A DNA stretch of 64,000 nucleotides. Source: a virus. Position 1 is the first letter of the stretch, and each line of letters opens with the position of its first letter. Made by a program: the position numbers and the translations under genes. Location: positions 1 to 64,000 of IMG/VR virus record IMGVR_UViG_3300042564_002580, one strand, 5' to 3'. This document shows, in pieces, positions 15,882-23,337 of this stretch. The notes beneath the pieces are model-generated. The model made no database searches. It had not been told where the DNA came from and saw only the letters and a list, made by a program, of their open reading frames with translations.

Positions 15882-16178
15882 ATGATTAAGCCGTATGGAA
15901 ACTTATTATTAATTAAAGAGAATAGGGTTGAAGATAGGACTACATCATCTGGTATAGTTCTAATGGCTTCACTTAATGATTCCGCCTTAAGAGTTGGCAA
16001 CATTGTTGACCTTGGGGATGGTGAGCATAACTATAAAGGTGAGCTTATACCAATCAAGGGATTAGCAATTGGTAACAACGTTTACTACAACCAAAACAGC
16101 GGTATAGACATTGAAGACGAAAGCGGAGAAAAGTATTTACTTTTAAATACAAAAAGTGTCCTGGCAATAAAAGTATAA
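15882..16178 (+). CDS. groES: GroES-like co-chaperonin
   Basis: 98 aa, the normal Cpn10 length. IKPYGNLLLIKE at the start, a mobile-loop region (DRTTSSGIVL), GNIVDLGDG and EKYLLLNTKSVLAI at the end fit GroES. No GroEL in the window, so it probably pairs with host GroEL, like T4 gp31, for folding of capsid or other phage proteins. Confidence 0.88.
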   Translation: MIKPYGNLLLIKENRVEDRTTSSGIVLMASLNDSALRVGNIVDLGDGEHNYKGELIPIKGLAIGNNVYYNQNSGIDIEDESGEKYLLLNTKSVLAIKV

Positions 16179-16183
16179 AGGCA

Positions 16184-16315
16184 ATGATAAATAAGATTAT
16201 ATGCATCATAAAGAAGCACACACTCGTAGAAGCAGGGACGTGCCCATATACTGGATCAACATATCAGTATTGTGAAAGATGCGGGGCAATGATTCCAATA
16301 CAGGTGGCGGTATGA
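16184..16315 (+). CDS. small Cys-containing protein
   Basis: 43 aa with YCERCGAMIP knuckle and an upstream CPYTG. Zinc-binding likely. ATGA overlap with next gene. Confidence 0.55.
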   Translation: MINKIICIIKKHTLVEAGTCPYTGSTYQYCERCGAMIPIQVAV

Positions 16316-16416
16316 AAGAACCAAAGATAATGAAAATGGATTGGCGTCCATTAGGATATTGGCCAGTTTATAAAGATGGAAAACTAACATGGGAAAAGGA
16401 TCCAAAAGATGATTGA
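16312..16416 (+). CDS. micro-protein
   Basis: 34 aa, Trp/Lys/Asp-rich, overlapping both neighbours. Unknown. Confidence 0.5.
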   Translation: MKEPKIMKMDWRPLGYWPVYKDGKLTWEKDPKDD

Positions 16417-16678
16417 ATGGTTAGCAAGGCGTATATTTAGCTGGACGAGCCTAAGAGAATATATCGTTGATGAAGTTCATCTCTATGATCATCTGGATAC
16501 AATTATTAATGATCCAGAAGGAATGAAAATAGCATCTTCTAGCTGGATGGAAGGTGACACGTGGTATGGCTGGAACTATGATAGTAACGCCAAGCGTTAC
16601 TACTTTGATGATGTTGGAAATAAATCTCTAATAGGTTTATGGGAAGATCAATGGTTAAGTAAGGCAGATAGTAATTAG
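16409..16678 (+). CDS. hypothetical protein
   Basis: 89 aa, Trp/Tyr/Asp-rich. Ends four bases before the tRNA. Unknown. Confidence 0.65.
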   Translation: MIEWLARRIFSWTSLREYIVDEVHLYDHLDTIINDPEGMKIASSSWMEGDTWYGWNYDSNAKRYYFDDVGNKSLIGLWEDQWLSKADSN

Positions 16679-16681
16679 AAT

Positions 16682-16752
16682 TTCAGGTTCCTATAATGGT
16701 CGTAGAGCGGTTTCCGAAACCGATAATGAAGGTCCGATTCCTTCACCTGGAG
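16682..16752 (+). tRNA. tRNA-Arg(CCG), somewhat degenerate
   Basis: Seven-bp acceptor stem (16682-16688 with 16745-16751, one G-U), D stem CTAT/GTAG, anticodon loop TTCCGAA with CCG at 16714-16716, and T stem GAAGG/CCTTC. The T loop TCCGATT has C where U55 is almost universal, and base pair 27-43 is G-A. No CCA encoded. Function therefore less certain than for the other two tRNAs. Confidence 0.7.
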
Positions 16753-16756
16753 CTTA

Positions 16757-16948
16757 ATGCCTAAACAATGGTCAGATAAATCTCAATGGATTACACATTG
16801 CCCAATATGTTTTTGTGCAACTACACATCAATTATTAGATTTTCATTTACAATATCATGAAAATAAGATCCCAATTAGTGAGCCCGCCGAAAATAGAGAG
16901 CTTCCAGTCAACTACGTTGACACAACTAATGGTATAATAGATATCTAA
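16757..16948 (+). CDS. C2H2-like zinc protein
   Basis: 63 aa with C-x2-C (CPIC) and H-x4-H spaced about 12 residues later (FHLQYH): single zinc-finger layout. Unknown target. Confidence 0.6.
   Translation: MPKQWSDKSQWITHCPICFCATTHQLLDFHLQYHENKIPISEPAENRELPVNYVDTTNGIIDI
16933..16938 (+). promoter_or_regulatory. -10 box with leader
   Basis: TATAAT 25 nt before ATG 16964; an ATAAGGG ribosome site lies between, so this is a normal leadered message. A second TATAAT directly abuts the ATG. Confidence 0.45.
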
Positions 16949-16963
16949 CGATAAGGGTATAAT

Positions 16964-17194
16964 ATGTGGTGGTCTTGGCTATTAGCAGCTATTGGTGTAA
17001 CAGGAATATTTTTTGTAGGACGAAAGGTCATATGGGCCTGGCTCCTATTGTTATTTAATGAGTTCTTGTGGATTGTTTATGCAGTTACAACTAAGCAGTA
17101 TGGGTTTATTTTTGCAGCTGTAGCATACGCAGTTGTCTATATTAGATCCTATATACACTGGTCTAAAGAACCAGTAAACAAAATACATTTATGA
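16964..17194 (+). CDS. three-TM small membrane protein
   Basis: 76 aa, almost entirely hydrophobic with three segments and Trp/Tyr-rich interfaces. Unknown; overlaps the next gene by 4 nt. Confidence 0.65.
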   Translation: MWWSWLLAAIGVTGIFFVGRKVIWAWLLLLFNEFLWIVYAVTTKQYGFIFAAVAYAVVYIRSYIHWSKEPVNKIHL

Positions 17195-17970
17195 AAAACA
17201 AAATAAAGTTTCATTCTAAATCTAACAGTAATAACTCTGTTTCAATGCATAGCCCACAACCATCAAAAAACTTTATACCAGATTGGTACTTATCTAAAGA
17301 TAAATACATTACTGATGGTAAAAATAACAAGGCCATAGAGTTTTATAAGACTAAAGATGGTTCAACGAAATTAATTAGACAACGCACATATAAAACTTGT
17401 CCAGCATTATTAGATTCGCTATCTTCTGGATACATACTGTCAACCCCATGTGATATAGAGATAAAACAAACAGATGGTTTAATTTCAGTAGTCCTTGATG
17501 ATGCATTCACTACTGGCGTTAATGGAAAGAAGGGTGAGTTTTGTTTTGTAAGAGGGGCAAACGAGGGTTTCCCAACACCCAAAGGATACAGCCTAGTTCA
17601 CCTTGTCTGGAATGTTAACTGGTTTCCAGAGCTTCCAGATGGTTACATAGCACTGTTTGCACACCCAATAAATAGGTTTGATCTACCTTTTATAACAATA
17701 TCTGGCATAATTGACTGCAGCGGGTATATAAATGGAGGTCAGATACCCTTCTTTATTAAAGACGACTTTGAGGGTATAATAGAGGCTGGCACACCATTTA
17801 TCCAGATTATTCCATTTAAGAACGAAGCTTGGCAGCATGAGAACATATTTTATGATGAAGAAGAAACAGCAATTCATAGGCAAGAGATGGATACAAAATA
17901 CAGAGTTGTAGACCTTGATCACGATACTAATTACAAACAGAAATTTTGGAGTAAGAAAATATTCAAGTAA
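17191..17970 (+). CDS. DUF6065-like protein
   Basis: 259 aa beta-rich protein. Shares layout with the 50323 product: a Cys/Pro entry (YKTCPALL ... GYILSTPCDIEI), a mid-segment describing long beta strands, and an end segment FIQIIPFKNEAW. Family function unknown; the other copy sits inside the oxygenase cluster. Confidence 0.55.
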   Translation: MKNKIKFHSKSNSNNSVSMHSPQPSKNFIPDWYLSKDKYITDGKNNKAIEFYKTKDGSTKLIRQRTYKTCPALLDSLSSGYILSTPCDIEIKQTDGLISVVLDDAFTTGVNGKKGEFCFVRGANEGFPTPKGYSLVHLVWNVNWFPELPDGYIALFAHPINRFDLPFITISGIIDCSGYINGGQIPFFIKDDFEGIIEAGTPFIQIIPFKNEAWQHENIFYDEEETAIHRQEMDTKYRVVDLDHDTNYKQKFWSKKIFK

Positions 17971-17981
17971 GGGGCAATTTA

Positions 17982-18230
17982 ATGGCATACAGCAGATTCT
18001 CTAATTCAGATATATATATTTATTCCCATGTAGGTGGATGGATTGAATGTGCAGCATGCTGGCTAAATGAAGGATCAGATGAATATTCTTTATTCTCAAT
18101 GTCAGAAGAGATCCACGATGATGGTCACTTAATAGCACACGTTAGAGAACATATTAAAGCTGGCCACGATGTACCTCAAGGATTGCTTATGGAGATACTT
18201 GCAGATGATGAGAGATATGGTAAAATATAA
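17982..18230 (+). CDS. zinc-finger-like small protein
   Basis: 82 aa; CAAC near residue 23 and HLIAHVREHIKAGH near 50-63 give a C2H2-type site. Preceded by AAGGGG. Unknown. Confidence 0.65.
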   Translation: MAYSRFSNSDIYIYSHVGGWIECAACWLNEGSDEYSLFSMSEEIHDDGHLIAHVREHIKAGHDVPQGLLMEILADDERYGKI

Positions 18231-18232
18231 AT

Positions 18233-18454
18233 ATGGATAACATTGAATTAACAGATGAAGAGATCTCAAAGGGGTATGAGTCAGAGAACCCAGATGAAGA
18301 TAAGTGGGATAATATTGAGAAAGCTTGCTGGAGCGGATATAAGCAGGTTGGTATGAAAGATAAGGGCGGAAGAAAAGTCCCTAACTGCGTACCAGTAAAG
18401 AAGTCTTTATTCGGCACAGAAGGCCCACAGAAGCTAATACCAAGGAACAAGTAA
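18233..18454 (+). CDS. small protein with phage-type CVP motif
   Basis: 73 aa. ACWSGYKQVGMKDKGGRKVP then NCVPVKK is a motif found in several phage structural and internal proteins (general knowledge). Acidic N-terminus. Confidence 0.6.
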   Translation: MDNIELTDEEISKGYESENPDEDKWDNIEKACWSGYKQVGMKDKGGRKVPNCVPVKKSLFGTEGPQKLIPRNK

Positions 18455-18455
18455 T

Positions 18456-18623
18456 ATGGGTATACTAGATAACCTAGAATCATATCTAGAAAAGGCGGAA
18501 CAGGCCGAAAAATGCCATTACTGTAATAACATAGCTAAGTACAATGACCTTGCTGAAATAGATCAAACATATGATGTAGTAGGCGTATGTGAATGCCATT
18601 CATTTAAAGGACTATCTTCTTAA
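18456..18623 (+). CDS. Cys-rich small protein
   Basis: 55 aa; CHYC and CECH form a plausible zinc site after a helical N-terminus. Start two bases after the previous stop. Confidence 0.6.
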   Translation: MGILDNLESYLEKAEQAEKCHYCNNIAKYNDLAEIDQTYDVVGVCECHSFKGLSS

Positions 18624-18626
18624 CTA

Positions 18627-18656
18627 TTGACAATTCCTAGTCAACTAGGATATAAT
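18627..18656 (+). promoter_or_regulatory. leaderless promoter of trypsin-like gene
   Basis: TTGACA (18627-18632), 18 nt, TATAAT (18651-18656), 6 nt, ATG 18663. Confidence 0.75.
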
Positions 18657-18662
18657 GTAAAT

Positions 18663-19628
18663 ATGATTAAATATCGCTTAGTAGCATCAATTGCTACATC
18701 AATTGTTATGTTCATTTCTCCTGCATATGCAGTTGAGAATGGCACACTATTAACTCAAGATGAGAATGCCGTATATCTATTAGATGGCTCAGTAAACGCT
18801 TTCTTGTATCAACCACAAATTGTATTCACATCCTCACATGGAATGGATCAGTGGGCTAAAGGTGAGCTATTTGTTAACAACAGCTCAGGCCAAAAGTCTA
18901 AGGTCGATAAGATACTTATGGCTCCAGGATTTAAAGATAGAATAATTACTAAAGAGGCTATTGCCGCTGGCAAAGCAGTTTTAAGTCGCTCCAATGACTT
19001 TGCAATTCTAATTCTTCAAGAGCCACTTCCAATGACTCAAAAGGTAGATCTAATTAAGAGTAATGATCTTTTAGATATAATCCGTAATCAAGAGCCAGTG
19101 TATTCAATTGGATATAGCTCATACGACAACACTCGTAAAAAAGATCAGCGTCCAAGGCAACTCGAAGCAAAAATGATTGATAAAGAATTAGCAAGGCAAA
19201 TATACGAAGCTTATTACTCAGTTGGACATCCTAATTGGGGGCCAAAGGGATCTACCTTTGAGTTGATAGATATTCAATTAGTACACTCTGCAGCAACGGG
19301 TTCAGGATGTAACGGAGACTCAGGCAGCGGTTACTTCCTCAAAAGGGGTAACACTAAGGTTTACCTTGGTCCAGCAGGGGCACATGCTGTTGGTATACCA
19401 AACTGTGGGGAACCTGGATTCTGGGGAGACAAAGGTAATGCCTTTGCAGTTGAGCCTGTGTATAAGCACTTAGACCTAATAAAGCAGGCTGAGCTAATTG
19501 TTGATCAGATGAATGTAAAGCCAGTAGAGCCCACTGTAAAGCCCACACCACAGCCTACTGCAACACCAAAGGCGGGAAGAAAGAAAGCCTTCAGATATAT
19601 ACATAAAACATCTCATAGGTGTCTATAA
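18663..19628 (+). CDS. secreted trypsin-like serine protease
   Basis: 321 aa. Signal peptide ends SPAYA at about residue 23. Chymotrypsin-fold triad: His59 in TSSHG, Asp112 in SNDFAIL, Ser220 in CNGDSGSG. The Pro/Thr linker (about 283-300) and basic end KAGRKKAFRYIHK could anchor the enzyme to the wall or to DNA. With the subtilisin at 6236 this makes two exported serine proteases, both from leaderless promoters. Confidence 0.85.
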   Translation: MIKYRLVASIATSIVMFISPAYAVENGTLLTQDENAVYLLDGSVNAFLYQPQIVFTSSHGMDQWAKGELFVNNSSGQKSKVDKILMAPGFKDRIITKEAIAAGKAVLSRSNDFAILILQEPLPMTQKVDLIKSNDLLDIIRNQEPVYSIGYSSYDNTRKKDQRPRQLEAKMIDKELARQIYEAYYSVGHPNWGPKGSTFELIDIQLVHSAATGSGCNGDSGSGYFLKRGNTKVYLGPAGAHAVGIPNCGEPGFWGDKGNAFAVEPVYKHLDLIKQAELIVDQMNVKPVEPTVKPTPQPTATPKAGRKKAFRYIHKTSHRCL

Positions 19629-19675
19629 TACCCATATAGATGGCGAAAAAAGTGAAGTCGAAAAGTAGAGACCCC

Positions 19676-19704
19676 TTGTCAGTACCTGACATAAATGTTA
19701 TAAT
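19676..19704 (+). promoter_or_regulatory. leaderless promoter with inverted TGTCAG boxes
   Basis: TTGTCA (19676-19681), 17 nt, TATAAT (19699-19704), 6 nt, ATG 19711. The -35 is part of TGTCAG-TAC-CTGACA, an inverted pair of the box used in the minus-strand promoters. Confidence 0.7.
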
Positions 19705-19710
19705 AAATAC

Positions 19711-19920
19711 ATGCTGCAGAACTTAGAGATACCTGATCCATTTGCTACATTTGTGGCACACAAGTACGCTAATTTTAAGGGTATGAAATATGACTTCTTT
19801 AGCGGTGAATGGGATATGAAATGTGGATGCTGCTCAGAGCCATTAAACGCTCCAACTAAGAAAATATTAAATAAGATCAGGCTATATCACACTCGTAATG
19901 AATGTCTTGGGGGGTACTGA
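19711..19920 (+). CDS. Cys-rich small protein
   Basis: 69 aa with CGCC and a distal Cys; contains KGMKYDFFSGEWDMKCGCC. Stop and next start overlap (TGATG). Confidence 0.65.
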   Translation: MLQNLEIPDPFATFVAHKYANFKGMKYDFFSGEWDMKCGCCSEPLNAPTKKILNKIRLYHTRNECLGGY

Positions 19921-20063
19921 TGAGCGATATTGATACTGACAGATCAATGCGTCTTAAATTAGCTATAGAAGAGATGCTTAAAGATATTGATATGAGCGGT
20001 GAAGAGTGGAATGATCGTGATAAAAACGGGATCCCATATTGGGAAAAAGGCGGGGAGGCCTAA
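19920..20063 (+). CDS. small acidic protein
   Basis: 47 aa, helical, Asp/Glu-rich with NGIPYWEKGGEA at its end. Unknown. Confidence 0.6.
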   Translation: MSDIDTDRSMRLKLAIEEMLKDIDMSGEEWNDRDKNGIPYWEKGGEA

Positions 20064-20065
20064 TA

Positions 20066-20248
20066 ATGATAACAATACTAGCTATACTAATCACATGGTA
20101 TGCAACTAAACTATACTATACAAGATCATTTACCTTTGATATAGAACAATCTAATCTAATTAAGGCCACATGCCATAAATGTGCTCGAACAGGATATGTT
20201 CACCCAGAACATCTTCGTGCTCCATATTACTGCATCTCCTGTAAATAA
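20066..20248 (+). CDS. membrane-anchored zinc ribbon
   Basis: 60 aa: N-terminal membrane segment, then CHKC and CISC about 20 residues apart. Start ATG 20066 follows the previous stop by 2 nt. Confidence 0.65.
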   Translation: MITILAILITWYATKLYYTRSFTFDIEQSNLIKATCHKCARTGYVHPEHLRAPYYCISCK

Positions 20249-20391
20249 TGGATAAATTCGAATCATCTTGGAGCAAATTTGCCAAGGAATATGAGCCATA
20301 TAAGGTAGCATGTACTCAATGTAAGCAACTATATATCAAGCAAGATGATGACCCATTTATATGCCTTACATGCTCAGCAAGAAAGCTGTAG
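20248..20391 (+). CDS. zinc-ribbon micro-protein
   Basis: 47 aa with CTQC and CLTC. Overlaps the previous stop by one base (TAATG). Last gene of the plus block. Confidence 0.6.
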   Translation: MDKFESSWSKFAKEYEPYKVACTQCKQLYIKQDDDPFICLTCSARKL

Positions 20392-20451
20392 AAATTTAAG
20401 CAATTGGGTCCTTACCCATTATATCCCCCCTCCCTTTATCTCCCTTGTATC

Positions 20452-20466
20452 AGCCTCCTAGAGGCT
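20452..20466 (+). terminator. hairpin terminator
   Basis: AGCCTC-CTA-GAGGCT followed by TATTTA, 60 nt after the last plus-strand stop. Confidence 0.6.
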
Positions 20467-20647
20467 TATTTAGTGGAGTATTGTGGAGTAAAGTGGAGAA
20501 TCATACTATCAATTTAGATCCAAATACTATCATTATATCTATCTAAACATACCTATGTAATGGAACCCTATCAATTAATGTTCGTAATGTCAATAGGGCC
20601 CATATAAAGCATATTGGCCAATATTTGTCAATAGCTTTCATATAAAA

Positions 20648-20692
20648 TTCCAGGAAATTTTTTTATTTGGTCGTAAAGAGCAATTTTGGCCC
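20648..20692. repeat. intergenic module copy A
   Basis: TTCCAGG-N17-CGTAA-N13-CCC, followed by a GCCCATA/TATGGC stem. Confidence 0.7.
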
Positions 20693-20763
20693 ATATTTAT
20701 GGCAAAAAATTCTGTCAGATTCTGCATTATTTGTCTCATATAATGAGATATTCTATGCACATT

Positions 20764-20792
20764 TTGACAGATTATATTAGATTTATTATACA
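20764..20792 (+). promoter_or_regulatory. orphan promoter, possible small RNA
   Basis: TTGACA (20764-20769), 17 nt, TATACA (20787-20792). The predicted transcript would begin inside module copy B and run into the GCCCAT/ATGGGC hairpin. Confidence 0.4.
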
Positions 20793-20794
20793 TT

Positions 20795-20838
20795 TTCCAG
20801 GGTTTTTTATATGTGATCGTAAAGAAGAAATTTGGCCC
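20795..20838. repeat. intergenic module copy B
   Basis: TTCCAGG-N16-CGTAA-N13-CCC, nearly a direct repeat of copy A, with hairpin GCCCAT-AAG-ATGGGC at its end. Confidence 0.7.
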
Positions 20839-20906
20839 ATAAGATGGGCATATAAAAATGGGACATATAGCTAATTAAAGCCATATGCCCCATAGGGGAA
20901 GTTATA

Positions 20907-21251
20907 TTAGAATGAATCTAAGTCCATTATGTATTTGCTATCTCTTACTCTTGTTTCTTTCAAGGAGTCTATTGTTAGGTTTCTATCCACCGCTCCATAT
21001 TTTGCTTCCAGCATATCATTGAGCGCATCTGCTAAAAGCAATCCTTCGGATGTATATCCTTTATCCCATTCTGACTTTAATCTAAGGGAATTGTATTGGA
21101 TAATGTATCTAACTAGTTCCATTAGCCTGTCTTGGGTGTACAAGGTATGTTCAGTTGTTAATACATTTGCCATTACGGCAGGGGAGAAGTTAGCATTGTT
21201 TAGATAGTCTGTTAGTTTTTCTGCTGCTTTGAATTCGTTCGCTTTAGCCAT
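20907..21251 (-). CDS. hypothetical helical protein
   Basis: 114 aa, helical, acidic end. Preceded by a TGTCAG-class promoter and an AACGAAAG leader. Last gene of the minus block. Unknown. Confidence 0.7.
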   Translation of the reverse strand: MAKANEFKAAEKLTDYLNNANFSPAVMANVLTTEHTLYTQDRLMELVRYIIQYNSLRLKSEWDKGYTSEGLLLADALNDMLEAKYGAVDRNLTIDSLKETRVRDSKYIMDLDSF

Positions 21252-21274
21252 TGAGTTCCACCTCTTTCGTTTTG

Positions 21275-21296
21275 ATTATACCATTGGGCACTGACA
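21275..21296 (-). promoter_or_regulatory. TGTCAG-N10 promoter for 20907 gene
   Basis: TGTCAG, 10 nt, TATAAT. No palindromic operator seen upstream. Confidence 0.75.
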
Positions 21297-21309
21297 TTTG
21301 TAAATGAAG

Positions 21310-21339
21310 GGGGACCTGCCTCCGAAGAGGAAGGTCCCC
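21310..21339 (-). terminator. terminator of Lsr2-like gene
   Basis: GGGGACCT/AGGTCCCC stem with an inner CCTC-TTCG-GAGG hairpin (UUCG tetraloop on the minus strand), 11 nt after the stop. Confidence 0.75.
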
Positions 21340-21350
21340 ACAGTTAGCTA

Positions 21351-21503
21351 TTACTTGACGTTCTTCTTGTCTGTGAAGACTACGCCTTCTTGTGCTGCCT
21401 TGCTGATAGCTCCTAGAGCTGCAGCTGAGAAGCGGCCACGCTTGCCCACAGAAATTCCCTGGGCCTTGAGGTACTCACGAGTTGTTGTTGGTGTTGATGT
21501 CAT
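21351..21503 (-). CDS. miniature Lsr2-like DNA-binding protein
   Basis: 50 aa. REYLKAQGISVGKRGRFSAAALGAI matches the C-terminal DNA-binding domain of actinobacterial Lsr2 (R-E-W-A-x-x-x-G-x-x-V-x-x-R-G-R-I-P), including the RGR loop that inserts in the AT-rich minor groove. The N-terminal oligomerisation domain is absent. It could bind AT-rich DNA without bridging, antagonising host Lsr2 silencing of the phage. GAAAGGATC ribosome site. Confidence 0.8.
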   Translation of the reverse strand: MTSTPTTTREYLKAQGISVGKRGRFSAAALGAISKAAQEGVVFTDKKNVK

Positions 21504-21551
21504 TTGGTTTGATCCTTTCTAGATCGAGTTGTTATATATATTATATCCGAA

Positions 21552-21596
21552 TTTCGGGGATTTGTAAATAGGGGCCGTAAAGCAATATTTTTGCCC
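21552..21596. repeat. intergenic module copy C
   Basis: Variant TTTCGGG-N17-CGTAA-N13-CCC just upstream of the Lsr2-like gene's promoter region. Confidence 0.55.
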
Positions 21597-21613
21597 GTGC
21601 CCTTAGATTATGA

Positions 21614-21640
21614 CCGTTATGTCTGAATTGTCCATAACGG
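21614..21640 (-). terminator. hairpin terminator
   Basis: 8-bp stem CCGTTATG/CATAACGG, 11-nt loop, 20 nt after the stop of the 21661 gene. Confidence 0.6.
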
Positions 21641-21660
21641 CCCAACCTATCTTTATTTAG

Positions 21661-21837
21661 TTATACTTCTATTTCTTCGATGTTATATGGTTCAATCGTG
21701 TCATCAGTTGAAACTTCTGTCCAGCCCTCTACAGGAATACGAAGGGCTGATTCCCAAGCAAGGTCGTGAGACTCTGCATTAATGACTACAGAAAACTTCT
21801 GCGTTCGGTCCCCGTAGATTTTATAGTCTTGTCTCAT
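21661..21837 (-). CDS. small hypothetical protein
   Basis: 58 aa (MRQDYKIYGDRTQKFSVVINAESHD...) with a beta-beta-alpha pattern and an acidic end. ATGA overlap with upstream gene. Confidence 0.65.
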   Translation of the reverse strand: MRQDYKIYGDRTQKFSVVINAESHDLAWESALRIPVEGWTEVSTDDTIEPYNIEEIEV

Positions 21838-21971
21838 AGTTCCACCTGTTCTATCTTATCTTTAATTAACTTAGCAATGATGTTGTGTGCCTCGATGTTT
21901 TCTGTTTCGGACCCACCCCACAAAAGTTTTTGGGCTGTAATAAGTTGATCGTTTAAGTACTTATCACTCAT
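21834..21971 (-). CDS. small hypothetical protein
   Basis: 45 aa, helical. Overlaps both neighbours, consistent with translational coupling in the operon 22973-21661. Confidence 0.6.
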   Translation of the reverse strand: MSDKYLNDQLITAQKLLWGGSETENIEAHNIIAKLIKDKIEQVEL

Positions 21972-22296
21972 CTTCATCTTCGTCCTCCTCTTCTTCTTCA
22001 TCAGGGTCTACGATGTAATCCCTGCTCATCATCCAATCTAAAACTTCTTCTTGATGTTGCTCGGCGCCCCACTCTAGAGAGAAGCCCATACCAGCCTCTA
22101 CAGCCTCACACAGGTGGTCCCACATCTCGTCTTGGGTTGCCTTGGCAACATAGGTGTCATCGTCTAGGATGTTATTAATAGTTGACCATGTCCATAGCCA
22201 AACAAGCGATAGGCCAAGGTCGGTGGTGTCTAGAATTTCTAAACATTCATTTAGTTTATCTTTATCTTCAGGCTTCACCACGTGCTCCAATCGCAA
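21964..22296 (-). CDS. acidic hypothetical protein
   Basis: 110 aa ending in a poly-Glu/Asp run of about 14 residues; Trp-rich centre. The acidic tail could mimic DNA, but this is only a pattern. Confidence 0.65.
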   Translation of the reverse strand: MRLEHVVKPEDKDKLNECLEILDTTDLGLSLVWLWTWSTINNILDDDTYVAKATQDEMWDHLCEAVEAGMGFSLEWGAEQHQEEVLDWMMSRDYIVDPDEEEEEDEDEDE

Positions 22297-22546
22297 ATGA
22301 TAGTTGGTATGTTAGTTCATATAGTGCTACTAGGGCGTCAAGGTACCCTTCGCATTCAGTACGGACCATAGAGTCCATTGCTTCTTCTGATTCTTCTTCC
22401 CGTTCGATTGCGTCTGCTAGTTCCTGCTCGGCAATTAGCATTAGATTTTTTAGTTCACCGTGCATTATATCTAATCCACTAACACCTGCATTAACCAAAC
22501 GTTGCAAATGGGGCGGGAGCCCAAGGTCTTCCATAGTCATATCCAT
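22268..22546 (-). CDS. hypothetical helical protein
   Basis: 92 aa, Glu-rich helices. Overlaps its downstream neighbour by 29 nt. Unknown. Confidence 0.65.
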   Translation of the reverse strand: MDMTMEDLGLPPHLQRLVNAGVSGLDIMHGELKNLMLIAEQELADAIEREEESEEAMDSMVRTECEGYLDALVALYELTYQLSFAIGARGEA

Positions 22547-22752
22547 TAATATACCCTTTCGTTATTATTCATTATATCAGTTGCCACTGACAATAAATGT
22601 TCGGTTGCTTCAATTGCTCCTTGGAAGTAATCATCTGAAGGGTCATATTCATCATCCTTCAAAGGCTCCCCATTTTTAGTAGCCTCCCAATCTTGATTAA
22701 GACTAATTAGATGTAACTTCATATACTCTAGGAAATAAGATGATTTAGTCAT
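22546..22752 (-). CDS. hypothetical protein
   Basis: 68 aa, helical, acidic. One-base overlaps with both neighbours. Confidence 0.65.
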   Translation of the reverse strand: MTKSSYFLEYMKLHLISLNQDWEATKNGEPLKDDEYDPSDDYFQGAIEATEHLLSVATDIMNNNERVY

Positions 22753-22949
22753 TACTTAATTCCCTTCGTTTCAGCATAATGCTTAAGAGCCTTATTAATT
22801 AGTTCTCTGTTCTCTGCTTCTTCTTGTTCAACTTTTTGCTCATGTTCTCTAATTTTTTCTTCCATCTCAAGTTCGCTTTTAGCATTTTCCCATGCGCTAA
22901 CTAGCATAAGCATACCAAATATAACAGCAAAAACCATCCATATTTCCAT
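22752..22949 (-). CDS. membrane-anchored coiled-coil protein
   Basis: 65 aa from ATG 22949, chosen because it overlaps the upstream stop as TAATG and has AAGGG before it. One membrane segment then a Glu-rich coil; architecture like the 4900 product. Confidence 0.65.
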   Translation of the reverse strand: MEIWMVFAVIFGMLMLVSAWENAKSELEMEEKIREHEQKVEQEEAENRELINKALKHYAETKGIK

Positions 22950-23107
22950 TAGTCGAAATACCCTTCTGCCCATAGTCCTTGTAAGAAATCATGGGCGGTT
23001 ACTAGATAGTTATGAATAGCAGGATTCTCATCAGGATTAATCAACAAGTCAGCTTGATATACTCCATATGTCATATCTGCTAAATCTTTTTGTGTATAAC
23101 CTAGCAT
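22949..23107 (-). CDS. small hypothetical protein
   Basis: 52 aa (MLGYTQKDLADMTYGVYQADL...), helical. One-base overlap with both neighbours. Confidence 0.6.
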   Translation of the reverse strand: MLGYTQKDLADMTYGVYQADLLINPDENPAIHNYLVTAHDFLQGLWAEGYFD

Positions 23108-23337
23108 TATTTCTCCTCATCATATTCTAAATAGTATTGGTCGCCTGGATTTAAATCATAGAATAGATTAAATCTACCCTTTAAGTAATTGTTATCTGAC
23201 ATTTCTGCAAATCTAAAATCTGCAAACATTTGCCCTTCATCTAAATTAGAGTTGACCCAATCTTCGACAAGCATTTCTCCTATCTCAGAATATGTTGCGT
23301 CTATTACCATTTGATTTTCATTCTCTAGAAAACTCAT
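23107..23337 (-). CDS. hypothetical acidic protein
   Basis: 76 aa, acidic, with GDQYYLEYDEEK at its end. ATGA overlap with the Api92-like gene upstream. Confidence 0.65.
   Translation of the reverse strand: MSFLENENQMVIDATYSEIGEMLVEDWVNSNLDEGQMFADFRFAEMSDNNYLKGRFNLFYDLNPGDQYYLEYDEEK

Larger units (their letters stand above)
20392..20906. other. convergent intergenic region, no gene
   Basis: About 515 bases between the last plus gene and the last minus gene. It contains a hairpin terminator (20452-20466), two copies of the TTCCAGG/CGTAA module and a consensus plus-strand promoter (20764-20792) with no gene behind it. No convincing coding sequence. Confidence 0.75.

Noticed and set aside
16958-16963. 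TATAAT directly abutting ATG 16964 as a leaderless promoter
   Set aside because: Zero spacing cannot place the start at the ATG; a normal -10 and ribosome site exist upstream.
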